From: Flavisolibacter nicotianae
GTDB lineage: Bacteria; Bacteroidota; Bacteroidia; Chitinophagales; Chitinophagaceae
Reading direction: 5' to 3'
Assembly (NCBI RefSeq): GCF_003628535.1
Contig: NZ_RBCI01000003.1
Location: 62,001 to 126,000 of the forward strand
DNA length: 64,000 bases
Both the position numbers and the translations under genes were made by a program. Positions 17,083 through 26,121 of this stretch are shown here, piece after piece; positions within the stretch are counted from its first letter, which is position 1; each line of letters starts with the position of its first letter. Under the pieces are notes generated by a model. It searched no databases, had not been told where the DNA came from, and saw nothing but the letters and a program-made list of their open reading frames with translations.

Positions 17083-17909
17083 GATAGAAAAAGGTCCTCC
17101 GCTTTTCCGGATTGTCCGTGCATTTTTGTGTAAACATCAAAGAACGCCTGGATAGCCGCCTTGCCGTTGGGGCCAAGGTTGACAGAATACTCGTTCACGT
17201 AAAGTTGAATATGCTTGCGCATCACATCTTCCTCCATGGCCTGTGCATGGCTGGTGATGTAGGCGGAAAGTTTCGGGTAGCGATCCAAACTGTATTGCAC
17301 GCTTTTTTGAATCAGCCTTTCCACTTTGCGTTTTATTTCATCGGGCAGGCTTCGTTTAATGGTGATCCCCGCAAGCGGAATGGGAGCGTTCTCACGCTGT
17401 TCCCAGATCTCACCAAGATCGCAGATTTTGTGCAATCCTTTTTGCTGGTAGGTGAACCTGTTTTCGTGGATAATCACGCCCAGTTCTACCTCGCCATCGC
17501 ACACGGCATCCTCGATGGAAGAGAAAAGCAGGGGCTCGGTATTTTTTACAAACGGAAAGGCATAGTGCAGTAAAAAATTCGCGGTTGTCAACTCTCCCGG
17601 AATGGCAATTTTGCAACGACCAATATCGCCGACATCCACCATTTTTTTTGCAACCAGCAGCGGGCCGACACCTTTGCCAAGGGCAGCGCCGGAATTGAGC
17701 ATAGCATACTGCGCGGCCTGAGGAAAAAAGGCAGGAAAGCTGAGTTTCGTGATGTCAAGCTTTGCTTTTGCAGCGCCTGCGTTGAGGGTTTGAATATCTT
17801 CCAGCTTGGGTTCGAAAACCAATCCTTCCGTATCAATCAGGCCATTGACAAGGGCATCAAAAATAAATGTATCGTTTGGACAAGGCGAAAAACCGATGGT
17901 AAGTTTCAT
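17079..17909 (-). CDS. mqnD: 1,4-dihydroxy-6-naphthoate synthase MqnD
   Basis: 276 residues. MqnD cleaves cyclic dehypoxanthinyl futalosine in the futalosine route to menaquinone. The family opening is FSPCPNDTFIF (about residues 7-17), with DITKLSFPAFF and SGAALGKGVGPLL following, matching a periplasmic-binding-protein-like fold. It is the second gene of an mqnB-mqnD operon with a 4-bp start/stop overlap (17906-17909). Confidence 0.9.
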   Translation of the reverse strand: MKLTIGFSPCPNDTFIFDALVNGLIDTEGLVFEPKLEDIQTLNAGAAKAKLDITKLSFPAFFPQAAQYAMLNSGAALGKGVGPLLVAKKMVDVGDIGRCKIAIPGELTTANFLLHYAFPFVKNTEPLLFSSIEDAVCDGEVELGVIIHENRFTYQQKGLHKICDLGEIWEQRENAPIPLAGITIKRSLPDEIKRKVERLIQKSVQYSLDRYPKLSAYITSHAQAMEEDVMRKHIQLYVNEYSVNLGPNGKAAIQAFFDVYTKMHGQSGKAEDLFLS

Positions 17910-18553
17910 GATGCTTTCAGTTTCGTAAGGATTTTTTGCACTTCACGGTTAAGACTGGCAATGGCTTCTTTCATCTTCCATTTGCTTTTGTCTCTCTCGC
18001 CGATAAAATTAGACAGGGAGCGGATCTGGAGGAAAGGAATTTTTTCCAGCAGGCCCACATAATGCAGGGCCGCACCTTCCATGCTCTCTACCTGCGCATT
18101 GAGTTGATCGCGGTAATACCGGACGGTGGCTTCGTCTGTCGAAATTTCATTGACGGTGACGCCACTGACGATAGGCAGGCCGGTTGCCCGCAATCGCTCC
18201 ACATCATTTGTCAGCCGTGTTTCGTTCCAGGGTGGTGTGTTCGTGCCAAGCAAGTGCAGGTCGAAAAGCGATCGAAAACCACTGGCTTCCTTTACACCCA
18301 AATCGCCCAGGCATTCGCTTCCGACTACCACAACACTACCAAGCGAATCTTGCGGCTGCAGCGTGCCGGCAACACCGGCCTGGATAATCAGGTCGGGGCG
18401 ATTTTGCACGGCCTCTTTGGTCAGTGCATAGGTGGCGGCCACGAGGCCAACGCCTGTGATGAGAAGATTTACGGTCCGGTTTTCGTGTAACGAAAGGGCC
18501 TGGATAGTGGGAGCAATTTCCATTTCCGTGGCCGCACAAAGCAAAATCTGCAT
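17906..18553 (-). CDS. mqnB: Futalosine hydrolase MqnB
   Basis: 215 residues from ATG 18553; an 11-residue upstream extension is non-homologous. It removes hypoxanthine from futalosine. The nucleoside phosphorylase fold is visible in the opening LLCAATEMEIAPT, LITGVGLVAATYAL, LIIQAGVAGTL and the substrate-binding VESMEGAALHYVGL. Upstream, GAATTTTG ends 4 nt before ATG and may be its -7 box. Divergent from the pterin synthase gene at 18624. Confidence 0.88.
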   Translation of the reverse strand: MQILLCAATEMEIAPTIQALSLHENRTVNLLITGVGLVAATYALTKEAVQNRPDLIIQAGVAGTLQPQDSLGSVVVVGSECLGDLGVKEASGFRSLFDLHLLGTNTPPWNETRLTNDVERLRATGLPIVSGVTVNEISTDEATVRYYRDQLNAQVESMEGAALHYVGLLEKIPFLQIRSLSNFIGERDKSKWKMKEAIASLNREVQKILTKLKAS

Positions 18554-18623
18554 GGCGCAAAATTCGGATTTCTGCTCTGTTTGCAACCTTTACCTTTGTC
18601 CTTTGTTGGTTAACCCGAACAAT

Positions 18624-19067
18624 ATGAAGCAGAAAGTAGCCGTTGTGCGCCGCGAACATTTTAATGCTGCACATCGCCTGTTCCGCAAGGACTGGAGCGA
18701 TGAGCAGAATACGTCAACCTTTGGCAAATGCAGCCTGCCCAATTTTCATGGCCACAACTATGAATTGGAGGCAAAGGTAATCGGTGAAGTGGATGCAGAA
18801 ACGGGCTATGTCATGGACATCAAAAAGCTTTCTGACCTCATTGCCGAAAAAGTGCTGGAGAAATTCGATCACAAAAACTTAAACCTTGATGTGGAAGAAT
18901 TTCGAACACTCAACCCGACGGCTGAAAACATTGCTATTGTGATCTACAACATTCTTCGTCCGCACATCCCGGAGCAAAACGAATTATATATCCGCTTGTT
19001 CGAAACACCCCGGAATTATGTTGAATATCCTGTGGCTCCAACCAATTTCGTAAATCCCAAATCGTAA
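18624..19067 (+). CDS. 6-pyruvoyltetrahydropterin synthase / QueD family
   Basis: 147 residues from ATG 18624. The zinc-binding histidines are in REHFNAAHRL and FHGHNYELE. The catalytic Cys is at CSLPNFHGH, a C-x5-HGH spacing like animal PTPS rather than the C-x3-HGH of classic QueD. Either 6-carboxytetrahydropterin (queuosine) or 6-pyruvoyltetrahydropterin could be the product. It is 6 bp upstream of folE, which makes the shared substrate dihydroneopterin triphosphate. A TACCTTTG -7 box is at 18591-18598, 25 nt from the start. Confidence 0.85.
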   Translation: MKQKVAVVRREHFNAAHRLFRKDWSDEQNTSTFGKCSLPNFHGHNYELEAKVIGEVDAETGYVMDIKKLSDLIAEKVLEKFDHKNLNLDVEEFRTLNPTAENIAIVIYNILRPHIPEQNELYIRLFETPRNYVEYPVAPTNFVNPKS

Positions 19068-19073
19068 AACCTG

Positions 19074-19673
19074 ATGGCTTACCGTAAAATCGATCAATAC
19101 GACGATCAGATAACCCAACAACTTTCAGACTGTTACAAAACAATCATTACATCCGCCGGTGAAGATGCCGAAAGGGAGGGCTTGCTGAAAACACCGGAAC
19201 GTGCTGCCAAGGCGTTTCAGTTTGCCACGCAGGGCTATGGACAAAATGCAGTGGAGATTCTGAATTCGGCCCGTTTCAAAGAAGATATCAGCGAAATGGT
19301 GATTGTCAAGGACATTGAACTCTACTCGATGTGCGAACACCACCTGCACCCGTTTTATGGTAAGGCGCACGTGGCCTACATTCCCAACGGCTACATTACA
19401 GGCCTGAGCAAAATTGCCCGGGTAGTGGATGTGTATGCCCGCAGGCTGCAGGTACAGGAACGACTCACGACGCAAATTCTGGCAGCCATCAAGGAAAGTC
19501 TCAATCCTCTTGGTGTGGCTGTGGTGATCGAGGCCAAGCACCTGTGCATGATGGTTCGCGGTGTGCAAAAGCAAAACTCTGTAACCACCACCTCTTCCTA
19601 CGACGGTGAGTTCCTGCACAACCACATCACTCGCAATGAATTTTTAAAACTGATTGCGGCCGACCTGAGTTAA
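19074..19673 (+). CDS. folE: GTP cyclohydrolase I (FolE)
   Basis: 199 residues. It converts GTP to 7,8-dihydroneopterin triphosphate, the entry to folate, tetrahydropterin and queuosine synthesis. Motifs: [33 protein letters not shown] (zinc ligands Cys and His), [20 protein letters not shown] and [14 protein letters not shown]. Complete. Second gene of an operon with the PTPS/QueD protein. Its stop overlaps the end of the convergent Uma2 gene by 4 bp. Confidence 0.95.
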   Translation: MAYRKIDQYDDQITQQLSDCYKTIITSAGEDAEREGLLKTPERAAKAFQFATQGYGQNAVEILNSARFKEDISEMVIVKDIELYSMCEHHLHPFYGKAHVAYIPNGYITGLSKIARVVDVYARRLQVQERLTTQILAAIKESLNPLGVAVVIEAKHLCMMVRGVQKQNSVTTTSSYDGEFLHNHITRNEFLKLIAADLS

Positions 19674-20212
19674 GAAAGCAAATCCTGAATGGAGAAATTG
19701 ACAATGCAATCGTTGGCGAGTGTGAAAGTATTCAGGTCTTTTACTTCCTGAAAACTGTTGTCCTTTAGTTGGAAAGTTTCCACATCTTTCTTGCCAATAT
19801 CTGCAATGAGATAATACCGCACACCATAAGCCTGGTAAAGGTTAAATTTGGTGTTGCGGTCTTTTAAGATAGTAGAGGGAGAAAGAATTTCTAAAATCAG
19901 TGAAGGGGGATTTGTTACGAAATTTCCTTTGATCTCTTCAGAAACAACCATTACATCGGGACGTACAACCGTGTCGTCACTGACAATCCAGTCTGTTTCA
20001 TATAAAACGTCACAAGTACAGGCTCCTGCTTTTTTAGTTAATGCATTTGAAAAGGCGGTTACAAACCGGCTTCCGAAACGTTGGTGCTGCCAGGTTGGTG
20101 CAGGATTCATGGCATACGGAATGCCCCTGATCAATTCCCAGTCGCCTTCCCACTTTTCGTAATCTTTGTAGGTGTAGTGAGGGTAATCATGTATGGTCAG
20201 ATCAAAACTCAT
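19670..20212 (-). CDS. Uma2-family putative endonuclease (DUF820)
   Basis: 180 residues. The family has a restriction-endonuclease-like fold. Visible features: [32 protein letters not shown] and [32 protein letters not shown], where VRPD and the E of EILSPST correspond to the nuclease-core acidic residues, with the KDRNTK lysine nearby. Biological target unknown; the family is widespread, often in multiple copies. The gene stands alone, convergent with folE. Confidence 0.8.
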   Translation of the reverse strand: MSFDLTIHDYPHYTYKDYEKWEGDWELIRGIPYAMNPAPTWQHQRFGSRFVTAFSNALTKKAGACTCDVLYETDWIVSDDTVVRPDVMVVSEEIKGNFVTNPPSLILEILSPSTILKDRNTKFNLYQAYGVRYYLIADIGKKDVETFQLKDNSFQEVKDLNTFTLANDCIVNFSIQDLLS

Positions 20213-20252
20213 CCCCGGTCCTCAAATTTAGGGCGGTTTCTGCTTTGTAGCT

Positions 20253-20260
20253 TACTTTTG
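20253..20260 (+). promoter_or_regulatory. -7 box of fabD, probable leaderless transcript
   Basis: TACTTTTG fits TAnnTTTG exactly and ends 6 nt before the fabD ATG at 20267. No TTTG at the standard 19-nt distance is evident. Confidence 0.4.
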
Positions 20261-20266
20261 CGGCTT

Positions 20267-21157
20267 ATGAAGAATGCATTTGTATTTCCGGGACAAGGTG
20301 CGCAGTACCCGGGAATGGGGAAATCGTATTACGACAACAGCAGTTTTGCCAAGCGAATTTTTGAACAAGCCAATGAATTGTTGGGTTTCCGGATTTCGGA
20401 TGTGATGTTCAACGGAACTGAGGAAGACCTGAAGCAGACAAGAATTACGCAGCCTGCCATTTTTCTCCACTCCATTATTGCATTCCGCAGCATAGATGCC
20501 GGCCGGCCGGATATGGTTGCCGGACATTCTCTCGGTGAGTTTACCGCCCTTGTTGCCAATGGCACGTTGAGTTTTGAAAGCGGGCTTCAACTGGTAACGC
20601 TGCGGGCCCAGGCCATGCAGAAAGCCTGCGAACTCAATCCCTCTACCATGGCGGCCGTGCTGGGCCTTTCCGACGAAAAGGTCGAAGAAATTTGCGCCCA
20701 GGTTTCGCAGGAGAGTGGCGAGGTGGTGGTGCCTGCCAATTACAATTGCCCGGGCCAGTTGGTGATTAGCGGTAGTCTTAAAGGCGTGGAAACTGCCTGT
20801 GAGCAGTTGCGTGCAGCCGGTGCCAAAAGAGCGCTTATTTTGCCGGTAGGCGGCGCTTTTCATTCGCCATTGATGGAGCCGGCCAGGCAGGATTTACAGG
20901 AAGCCATTGAAGCGACCACTTTCCATGCACCGGCCTGCCCGGTGTACCAAAATGTAGTCGCCAAGGGCGTTATCGATCGCGATGAAATCAAGCAGAATTT
21001 AATCAACCAGCTTACCGGTGCCGTGAAATGGACGCAGTGCGTACAGGCTATGATTGCAGACGGTGCCAATAAATTCATTGAAGCGGGTCCCGGAAAGGTC
21101 TTGCAGGGACTTATCGCCAAGATTGACAAATCGGTTCAAACCGAAGGTGTTAGCTAG
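20267..21157 (+). CDS. fabD: Malonyl CoA-ACP transacylase FabD
   Basis: 296 residues from ATG 20267; the frame is open upstream but that part overlaps the Uma2 gene. It transfers malonyl from CoA to acyl carrier protein for fatty-acid synthesis. Motifs: FPGQGAQYPGMG (residues 7-18), nucleophile GHSLGE (Ser about 88), FHSPLM (catalytic His about 200) and EAGPGKVLQGLI near the end. It is followed by an unusually long perfect hairpin. Confidence 0.93.
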   Translation: MKNAFVFPGQGAQYPGMGKSYYDNSSFAKRIFEQANELLGFRISDVMFNGTEEDLKQTRITQPAIFLHSIIAFRSIDAGRPDMVAGHSLGEFTALVANGTLSFESGLQLVTLRAQAMQKACELNPSTMAAVLGLSDEKVEEICAQVSQESGEVVVPANYNCPGQLVISGSLKGVETACEQLRAAGAKRALILPVGGAFHSPLMEPARQDLQEAIEATTFHAPACPVYQNVVAKGVIDRDEIKQNLINQLTGAVKWTQCVQAMIADGANKFIEAGPGKVLQGLIAKIDKSVQTEGVS

Positions 21158-21167
21158 GCCAATAAGC

Positions 21168-21230
21168 AGTAAACAAAAAGCAATGGGCAAGGAGCGTAGG
21201 CGTAAACTTGCCCATTGCTTTTTGTTTACT
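21168..21230. repeat. 24-bp perfect inverted repeat (probable terminator) after fabD
   Basis: The left arm (21168-21191, AGTAAACA...GGGCAAG) is exactly complementary to the right arm (21207-21230, CTTGCCC...TGTTTACT), with a 15-nt loop. It starts 11 bp after the fabD stop. The arms include TTTTTG but there is no long terminal T-tract, so a terminator role is likely, not proven. The length and perfection are more than a terminator needs, so it may also be a dispersed palindromic element. Confidence 0.75.
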
Positions 21231-21286
21231 ACCAACTGAAAACGATCGGCAAAGCTTTTGCATACTTTCCACAAAAACAGAGACGT

Positions 21287-21454
21287 ATGAAAAAGCTTTC
21301 AAGTATTTGGCTTTGTGCTTTTGCATTGGCAATGACCTTTTCGTCCTGCGAAGTGGTGGGCGGAATTTTCAAGGCAGGCTTCTGGACCGCTATTATCCTG
21401 ATCGTCCTGGTCATTGTAATTATCCTTTGGTTGGTAAACCGGGGCCGCAGTTAA
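21287..21454 (+). CDS. Small lipoprotein with one membrane helix
   Basis: 55 residues from ATG 21287. The N-terminus is a lipoprotein signal (LAMTFSSC, Cys at about residue 21), followed by EVVGGIFKAGFW and a single strongly hydrophobic helix (TAIILIVLVIVIILWLV) with a basic end (NRGRS). Proteins of this pattern recur in Bacteroidota, and database names mentioning phosphatidate cytidylyltransferase would be errors because it is far too short. Function unknown. Confidence 0.7.
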   Translation: MKKLSSIWLCAFALAMTFSSCEVVGGIFKAGFWTAIILIVLVIVIILWLVNRGRS

Positions 21455-21526
21455 ACCTGCTCCTTTTTTATTGCTGCTCCTTTCAATGACCTCTGTCATT
21501 GTTGGGCGCAGCATTTTGTTTGCAAA

Positions 21527-21554
21527 CGTTTCACCTGTGCACACATGTGAAACG
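21527..21554. repeat. Operator-like inverted repeat
   Basis: CGTTTCAC (21527-21534) and GTGAAACG (21547-21554) are perfect complements, 12 nt apart, with GTGCAC at the centre. It lies between the small lipoprotein and the end of the giant PKD gene. It could be a regulator site or weak hairpin; no T-tract. Confidence 0.4.
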
Positions 21555-21701
21555 AGCACCTGGTATTACTTTTCCTGTGGTTCTCTTTTTTGTAAAAATA
21601 TTTTGCGATTGATATAGCAGTGTTACTTGCTACAAGGCCGCTCTCCCTATTGCCTGTCCCAACAACACTGTTCACGGTCCGAAACTGGGAGAATAAGTCT
21701 C

Positions 21702-24700
21702 TTAGCGAATCAATGTAATGCTGCCATCCACACGAATGGTCTCGCTGTTATCACAAAATATATCCAACTGGTAAACATATGTATCAGGAGAAAGCCTGCG
21801 TCCTTGATACGTGCCGTCCCATCCCTTGCTGGCATCGTTGGCCACAAAATTCTGCCGCTCAAAAATAATCTCGCCCAGGCGGTTAAAGATCCGGAGGCTT
21901 TTGACACGGGCCAGCCCGGAGCCACGCACATAAAACACATCGTTACTGCCGTCCCCGTTTGGTGAGAAGGTGTTGGGCACAAACACATTGGCATTTTTAC
22001 ACAACACGATCACCTGAATGCTGGCCTCGTTCCGACAGCCATTGCTGTCTGTTGCCACCACTTTGTAAACGGTATTGAAATTAGGTTTTGCGATGGGCTG
22101 CGGACAATCGGTGCAACTGAGTCCTGTGACCGGTGACCAGCTATAGCTGACGACATTGGGCGAATAGGTCACCGGTTGAATTTGAATCGGTGTTCCGACC
22201 AGCGACGTCAGCGTAGCCGGCGCTGTGATGACCGGCAACGGGTTCACGTGGATGTCTTTACTTGCCGAGTCCACACAGCCGCTGCTGTTTACCGCAATCG
22301 CTTCAATGCTGAAATCACCGGCGGTGGTGTATTGCTGAATTGGCGGCAGCATTACCGAGGACGTGTTCCCATTCGGGAATTGCCATAACCACTGCATGGC
22401 GGATGTGTCGCTGCGCAAATTAATACCACGGGCCAGCATCCATGAGTCGCGGCAAAACACCGAGTCGGCAATGATTGCGATAGACGGACTTTGAACGACT
22501 TTGATCGGCGTCTTCAGTGTAAAGGTGTCGCGGCACATTGATGATGTAATTGTCACCAGCGTTACAGGGAAGAGGCCAGCACGCGGGTAGAAATGCGAAG
22601 GGTTTTGTGTGGTTGCCGTTCCTCCGTCGCCAAAGTTCCAGTTGTACTGGGTGACCGGTTCGTTGCCCAACGTGGAGTCGATGATTTGGATCGTACCGCT
22701 GTCGCAAAACAGGAGTTTGTCTACCCCGAATTTGGCATTGGCGCCACGCACAAAAACGGTGTCGGTGCCGGTGTAAGGCAAAAGGCAATTGCCGGAGTCG
22801 GAGATGATAAGCCGCGGCACGAAGCTGCCAAATGTCTGGTAAAGGTGCGTGGTATCCTTCTGCTTTGTTGTAACAATACTGCCATCACCGAAATCCCAGG
22901 AATAGGTCATATTCGCCGGGCTTTGAATACTGGTACGGAGGAGGAGCGGCTTACAGGCGTCGAATGGTGTGTACGAAAATTTATGTACGCTGTCGGGGTA
23001 GACAACAATATTCTGTTTGGCTGTGTCCACACAGCCACCACGACCGGTCACAAGAAGCTTCACCACATAGCTTCCCGGTAAGGTGTACGTGAAAACAGGG
23101 TTGGCAACTGTGCTGACAGATGGACCGAACTGCCAAAGTGATGAGGTGTAAAAATTGGAGGTATTGGTAAACCGTACCTCGTAAGGAACGCATCCGCCAA
23201 TGGAATCGGACACATTAAACGAAGCCGTTGTTTTGTGAATGTTGATGTATGCCGTTCGTGTCAGCGAATCAATACAGCCATTGCTGTCTTTTACGATCAA
23301 CTGGATCGAATACGTGCCTGTATCCTTGTAGAGATGAACAGGCGCAGCGGCGTTTGACATTGTCCCATCGCCAAACGTCCAGGCCGTTGTGTGTGCCGCA
23401 GAATCACTGAGATCGTTAAAATGCACACTGCTGCCCAAACAGGTAAGCGTATCCGGCGAATCGAAATTCACTTTCGGGTCTGTGGTGATGACAGCATTGG
23501 GAAGGAAGACGCTGTCTTTGCATCCCTTGCTGTCGGTGACAGTTAATTGCACGGCAAATTTTCCTGTATCGGAATAAACGTGCTGAAAGCCGGTGGCGGT
23601 TTGGAAACGCTCGGTTTGGCCATCGCCGTACGACCACTCCCATTGTGTAACCGGGTGCAGGCCATCACCCACCGATTTATCGGTAAACTGCGCTTTGATT
23701 CCTTTGCAACCGGTGGTATTCAGGGCAATAAAATTTGCAATCGGTCCATTGATCCTGATGTAATTGACAGCAGTTGCCGTATCGGGACAGCCATAAATGT
23801 CCTTTGTAATCAATGTAGTGGTGAAATTGCCGGCCTTGTCGTACACGGCCTGCGGATTGGCATCACGGGACGTTTGCCCATTGCCAAAATCCCAATAATA
23901 GTCGCTAACCTTTGTGGGATCGGCAAGGATCGATGTATAGGAAATTGTAGCCGTTTTGCACGCCTCGCGTACATCCGCATTGAAATTTGTGCTGACATCA
24001 AATGCAAGGACCTGCACGGAATAAGAATTGGAGCAGGTGCCATTCGTGACGGTCAGGGTCGCAAGATAAGTTCCGTAGTCCTTGTATATGTGCTTCGGGT
24101 TTGAGGCGGTGGAGGAGGTGCCGTCGCCGAAGTCCCATTGCCAGGTTTGAGCTCCGATGGATGCATCGGTGAAGAGAAACTCATTTTTGCCTCCGCAGAT
24201 TTTTTGTACAAAAAATTTGGGGATGGGCGGCTTCGACCGAAGGAAACTGTTCCGTGTCAGGGTTACCGGGCAGCCGTTGTTGGTAACAGTTAATTTAATC
24301 GTAAAGAGACCAGTATCGGCATAGGCATGTGTCGGGTTTTGCACATTGGACGTTTGGCCATCACCAAAGTCCCAGGCCCATGTGTCGCCCTCGTTCGTGA
24401 TGCCGGTAAAGCTAACCGGTTGCAACGCACAAACAGGATTTGGAGCAACTGTAAAATCGATCACCGGTTTGCGTCCCACAACGATTGCATTGGGTAAAGT
24501 CAGAGAGTCGGTGCAACCGGTGCTGGTTGTCACTACCAGCGATACGGCATAATTCCCCTGTACCGGGTAGGTGTGGGTTGGCGTTGCCGCAGTAGATGTG
24601 GTGCCATCGCCAAAATTCCATAAATAGGAAGTGACCTTGTCAAGTGTTTGAACGTTGGCAGAAAAACCGGCCGTGTAGGGAATACAGCCTGCCTGCGGCA

Positions 24701-26027
24701 ACGATGGAAAAGTTGTCACCGGTTTTTGCACCCGTACAAAGGCTTTTTTTCGCAATGTGTCGGTACAGCCCGAGCTGTTGGTTACCGCCAGCATCACATC
24801 AAAATCGCCGTATTGGTCGTAGGTGTGCGAAGGATTTTGACCGGTTGCGGCATTCCCGTCACCAAAGTCCCATGACCAACTGACAGCGTTGCTTGACGCA
24901 TCGTTGAATTGAACGGTCAGCGGTGGTTTGCACTGGAATGTATTGGGCGACGTAAAAGCCGCTTTGGGCAAAGGCAGGGCCCTGATCACTTTGGAAAACG
25001 AGTCGGTGCAAAAACCGTAATTATTGTACAACCGTACGGTATACGAGCCGGTTTTAGAATAAGTCGTGCTGGCGTCGATCGTACTGGCGGTAGTGCCGTT
25101 TCCAAAATCCCACTGCGCACTGGCCGGTACCGGTGTTGACGTATTGGAAAAAGAGGCCGGCGATAAAATGCAAATGCTGTCGGGTGCGGCAAAACTGGTT
25201 GCAACACTTGGGATAGATATGAGGTCGGGTTTCGGCAGCGAAACTTTACAGCCGTTGGTACTGGTCACCGAAAGCGTTACCGTGTATTTGCCGGGAGCCG
25301 CATAGGTGTGTGTTACAGTGGTCTGATCTGATGTGGCACCGTCGCCGAAATCCCAGCTATAGGAAAGGTTCCCCGGTCCCGAACTGGTGTTGTTGAACGT
25401 AACCGGGAAAGGTGCTTTGCACCGGTCGATCGGCGTATTGGTAAAGTCAACATTGATGCCTGTGGGTATTTGTATGTACGAAGGCTTGGTAAACGTTGCG
25501 TAGCAACCCTTATCGTTCGTTACTTTTAGCGAAACGGTATACTGGCCCGCGGCCGTGTACGTGACCTGTGGCGACTGATCGGTTGCCTGGAGGCCGTTGC
25601 CAAAATCCCATTGCCAACTGACATTGCTGGTTCCGGCACTGGGCACAGACGCATCGGTAAACTGAACCGGCAGCGGAAAGCATCCGTTGGTAACATCGGC
25701 AGAAAAATCCACCTTGGGTTTGTCGTAGATCGTGATGTAACCCGATCGTGTCAGTGTATTGCTTCCACTGGCATTGGTGGCCGTGAGGGTAATGGTATAC
25801 GTCCCGGGCTGAAAATACGTGGCCGAAGGATTCTGAAGGGTCGAGGTGTTGCCATTGCCAAAATCCCATTTCCAGGCAGTCGGTGTGCCGGTAGAAAGAT
25901 CCTGAAAGGAAATCACGAGAGGTGCACAACCCGATACCGTCTGCGCCGAAAAATTCGCAGTCGGCGTTTGTCCGATAACAACGGTTGCAAGCAGCACAAA
26001 GAGTACAAGAAGGGAGTGTTTTTTCAA
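21702..26027 (-). CDS. Giant PKD-repeat surface protein with T9SS type B sorting domain
   Basis: 1441 residues. A signal peptide (KKHSLLVLFVLLATVVIGQ) is followed by about 15 PKD-type repeats of roughly 80-90 residues, each marked by W-D-F-G-[DN]-G or a close variant; repeat 12 is degenerate (WQFGPS). Then one Ig-like module (SPVTGLSCTDC, TVYKVVATDSNGC) and the C-terminal type B domain (VFVPNTFSPNGDGSNDVF, LRIFNRLGEIIFE, GWDGTYQGRRLSPDTYVYQL). Inference: exported by T9SS and attached to or released from the surface as an adhesin. The frame has no usable ATG at the N-terminus, so TTG at 26027 is the likely start. A paralogue lies at 59238. Confidence 0.88.
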   Translation of the reverse strand: MKKHSLLVLFVLLATVVIGQTPTANFSAQTVSGCAPLVISFQDLSTGTPTAWKWDFGNGNTSTLQNPSATYFQPGTYTITLTATNASGSNTLTRSGYITIYDKPKVDFSADVTNGCFPLPVQFTDASVPSAGTSNVSWQWDFGNGLQATDQSPQVTYTAAGQYTVSLKVTNDKGCYATFTKPSYIQIPTGINVDFTNTPIDRCKAPFPVTFNNTSSGPGNLSYSWDFGDGATSDQTTVTHTYAAPGKYTVTLSVTSTNGCKVSLPKPDLISIPSVATSFAAPDSICILSPASFSNTSTPVPASAQWDFGNGTTASTIDASTTYSKTGSYTVRLYNNYGFCTDSFSKVIRALPLPKAAFTSPNTFQCKPPLTVQFNDASSNAVSWSWDFGDGNAATGQNPSHTYDQYGDFDVMLAVTNSSGCTDTLRKKAFVRVQKPVTTFPSLPQAGCIPYTAGFSANVQTLDKVTSYLWNFGDGTTSTAATPTHTYPVQGNYAVSLVVTTSTGCTDSLTLPNAIVVGRKPVIDFTVAPNPVCALQPVSFTGITNEGDTWAWDFGDGQTSNVQNPTHAYADTGLFTIKLTVTNNGCPVTLTRNSFLRSKPPIPKFFVQKICGGKNEFLFTDASIGAQTWQWDFGDGTSSTASNPKHIYKDYGTYLATLTVTNGTCSNSYSVQVLAFDVSTNFNADVREACKTATISYTSILADPTKVSDYYWDFGNGQTSRDANPQAVYDKAGNFTTTLITKDIYGCPDTATAVNYIRINGPIANFIALNTTGCKGIKAQFTDKSVGDGLHPVTQWEWSYGDGQTERFQTATGFQHVYSDTGKFAVQLTVTDSKGCKDSVFLPNAVITTDPKVNFDSPDTLTCLGSSVHFNDLSDSAAHTTAWTFGDGTMSNAAAPVHLYKDTGTYSIQLIVKDSNGCIDSLTRTAYINIHKTTASFNVSDSIGGCVPYEVRFTNTSNFYTSSLWQFGPSVSTVANPVFTYTLPGSYVVKLLVTGRGGCVDTAKQNIVVYPDSVHKFSYTPFDACKPLLLRTSIQSPANMTYSWDFGDGSIVTTKQKDTTHLYQTFGSFVPRLIISDSGNCLLPYTGTDTVFVRGANAKFGVDKLLFCDSGTIQIIDSTLGNEPVTQYNWNFGDGGTATTQNPSHFYPRAGLFPVTLVTITSSMCRDTFTLKTPIKVVQSPSIAIIADSVFCRDSWMLARGINLRSDTSAMQWLWQFPNGNTSSVMLPPIQQYTTAGDFSIEAIAVNSSGCVDSASKDIHVNPLPVITAPATLTSLVGTPIQIQPVTYSPNVVSYSWSPVTGLSCTDCPQPIAKPNFNTVYKVVATDSNGCRNEASIQVIVLCKNANVFVPNTFSPNGDGSNDVFYVRGSGLARVKSLRIFNRLGEIIFERQNFVANDASKGWDGTYQGRRLSPDTYVYQLDIFCDNSETIRVDGSITLIR

Positions 26028-26121
26028 GTGTGTTTCTTTAGGGGCAACATGCCGGATTACCTACCGTATTTCTGGGTGGCGATGGGCACCCCGGACTTCG
26101 TCAAGCCAAGATAAAATGCTT

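Noticed and set aside
21287-21454. Naming the 55-residue lipoprotein as phosphatidate cytidylyltransferase
   Set aside because: Real CdsA proteins are over 250 residues with multiple helices; this one has a single helix and a lipobox.
21702-26027. PKD repeats as a CRISPR or DNA tandem array
   Set aside because: The periodicity is at protein level (about 80-90 residues) with variable nucleotides; no constant direct repeat with spacers.
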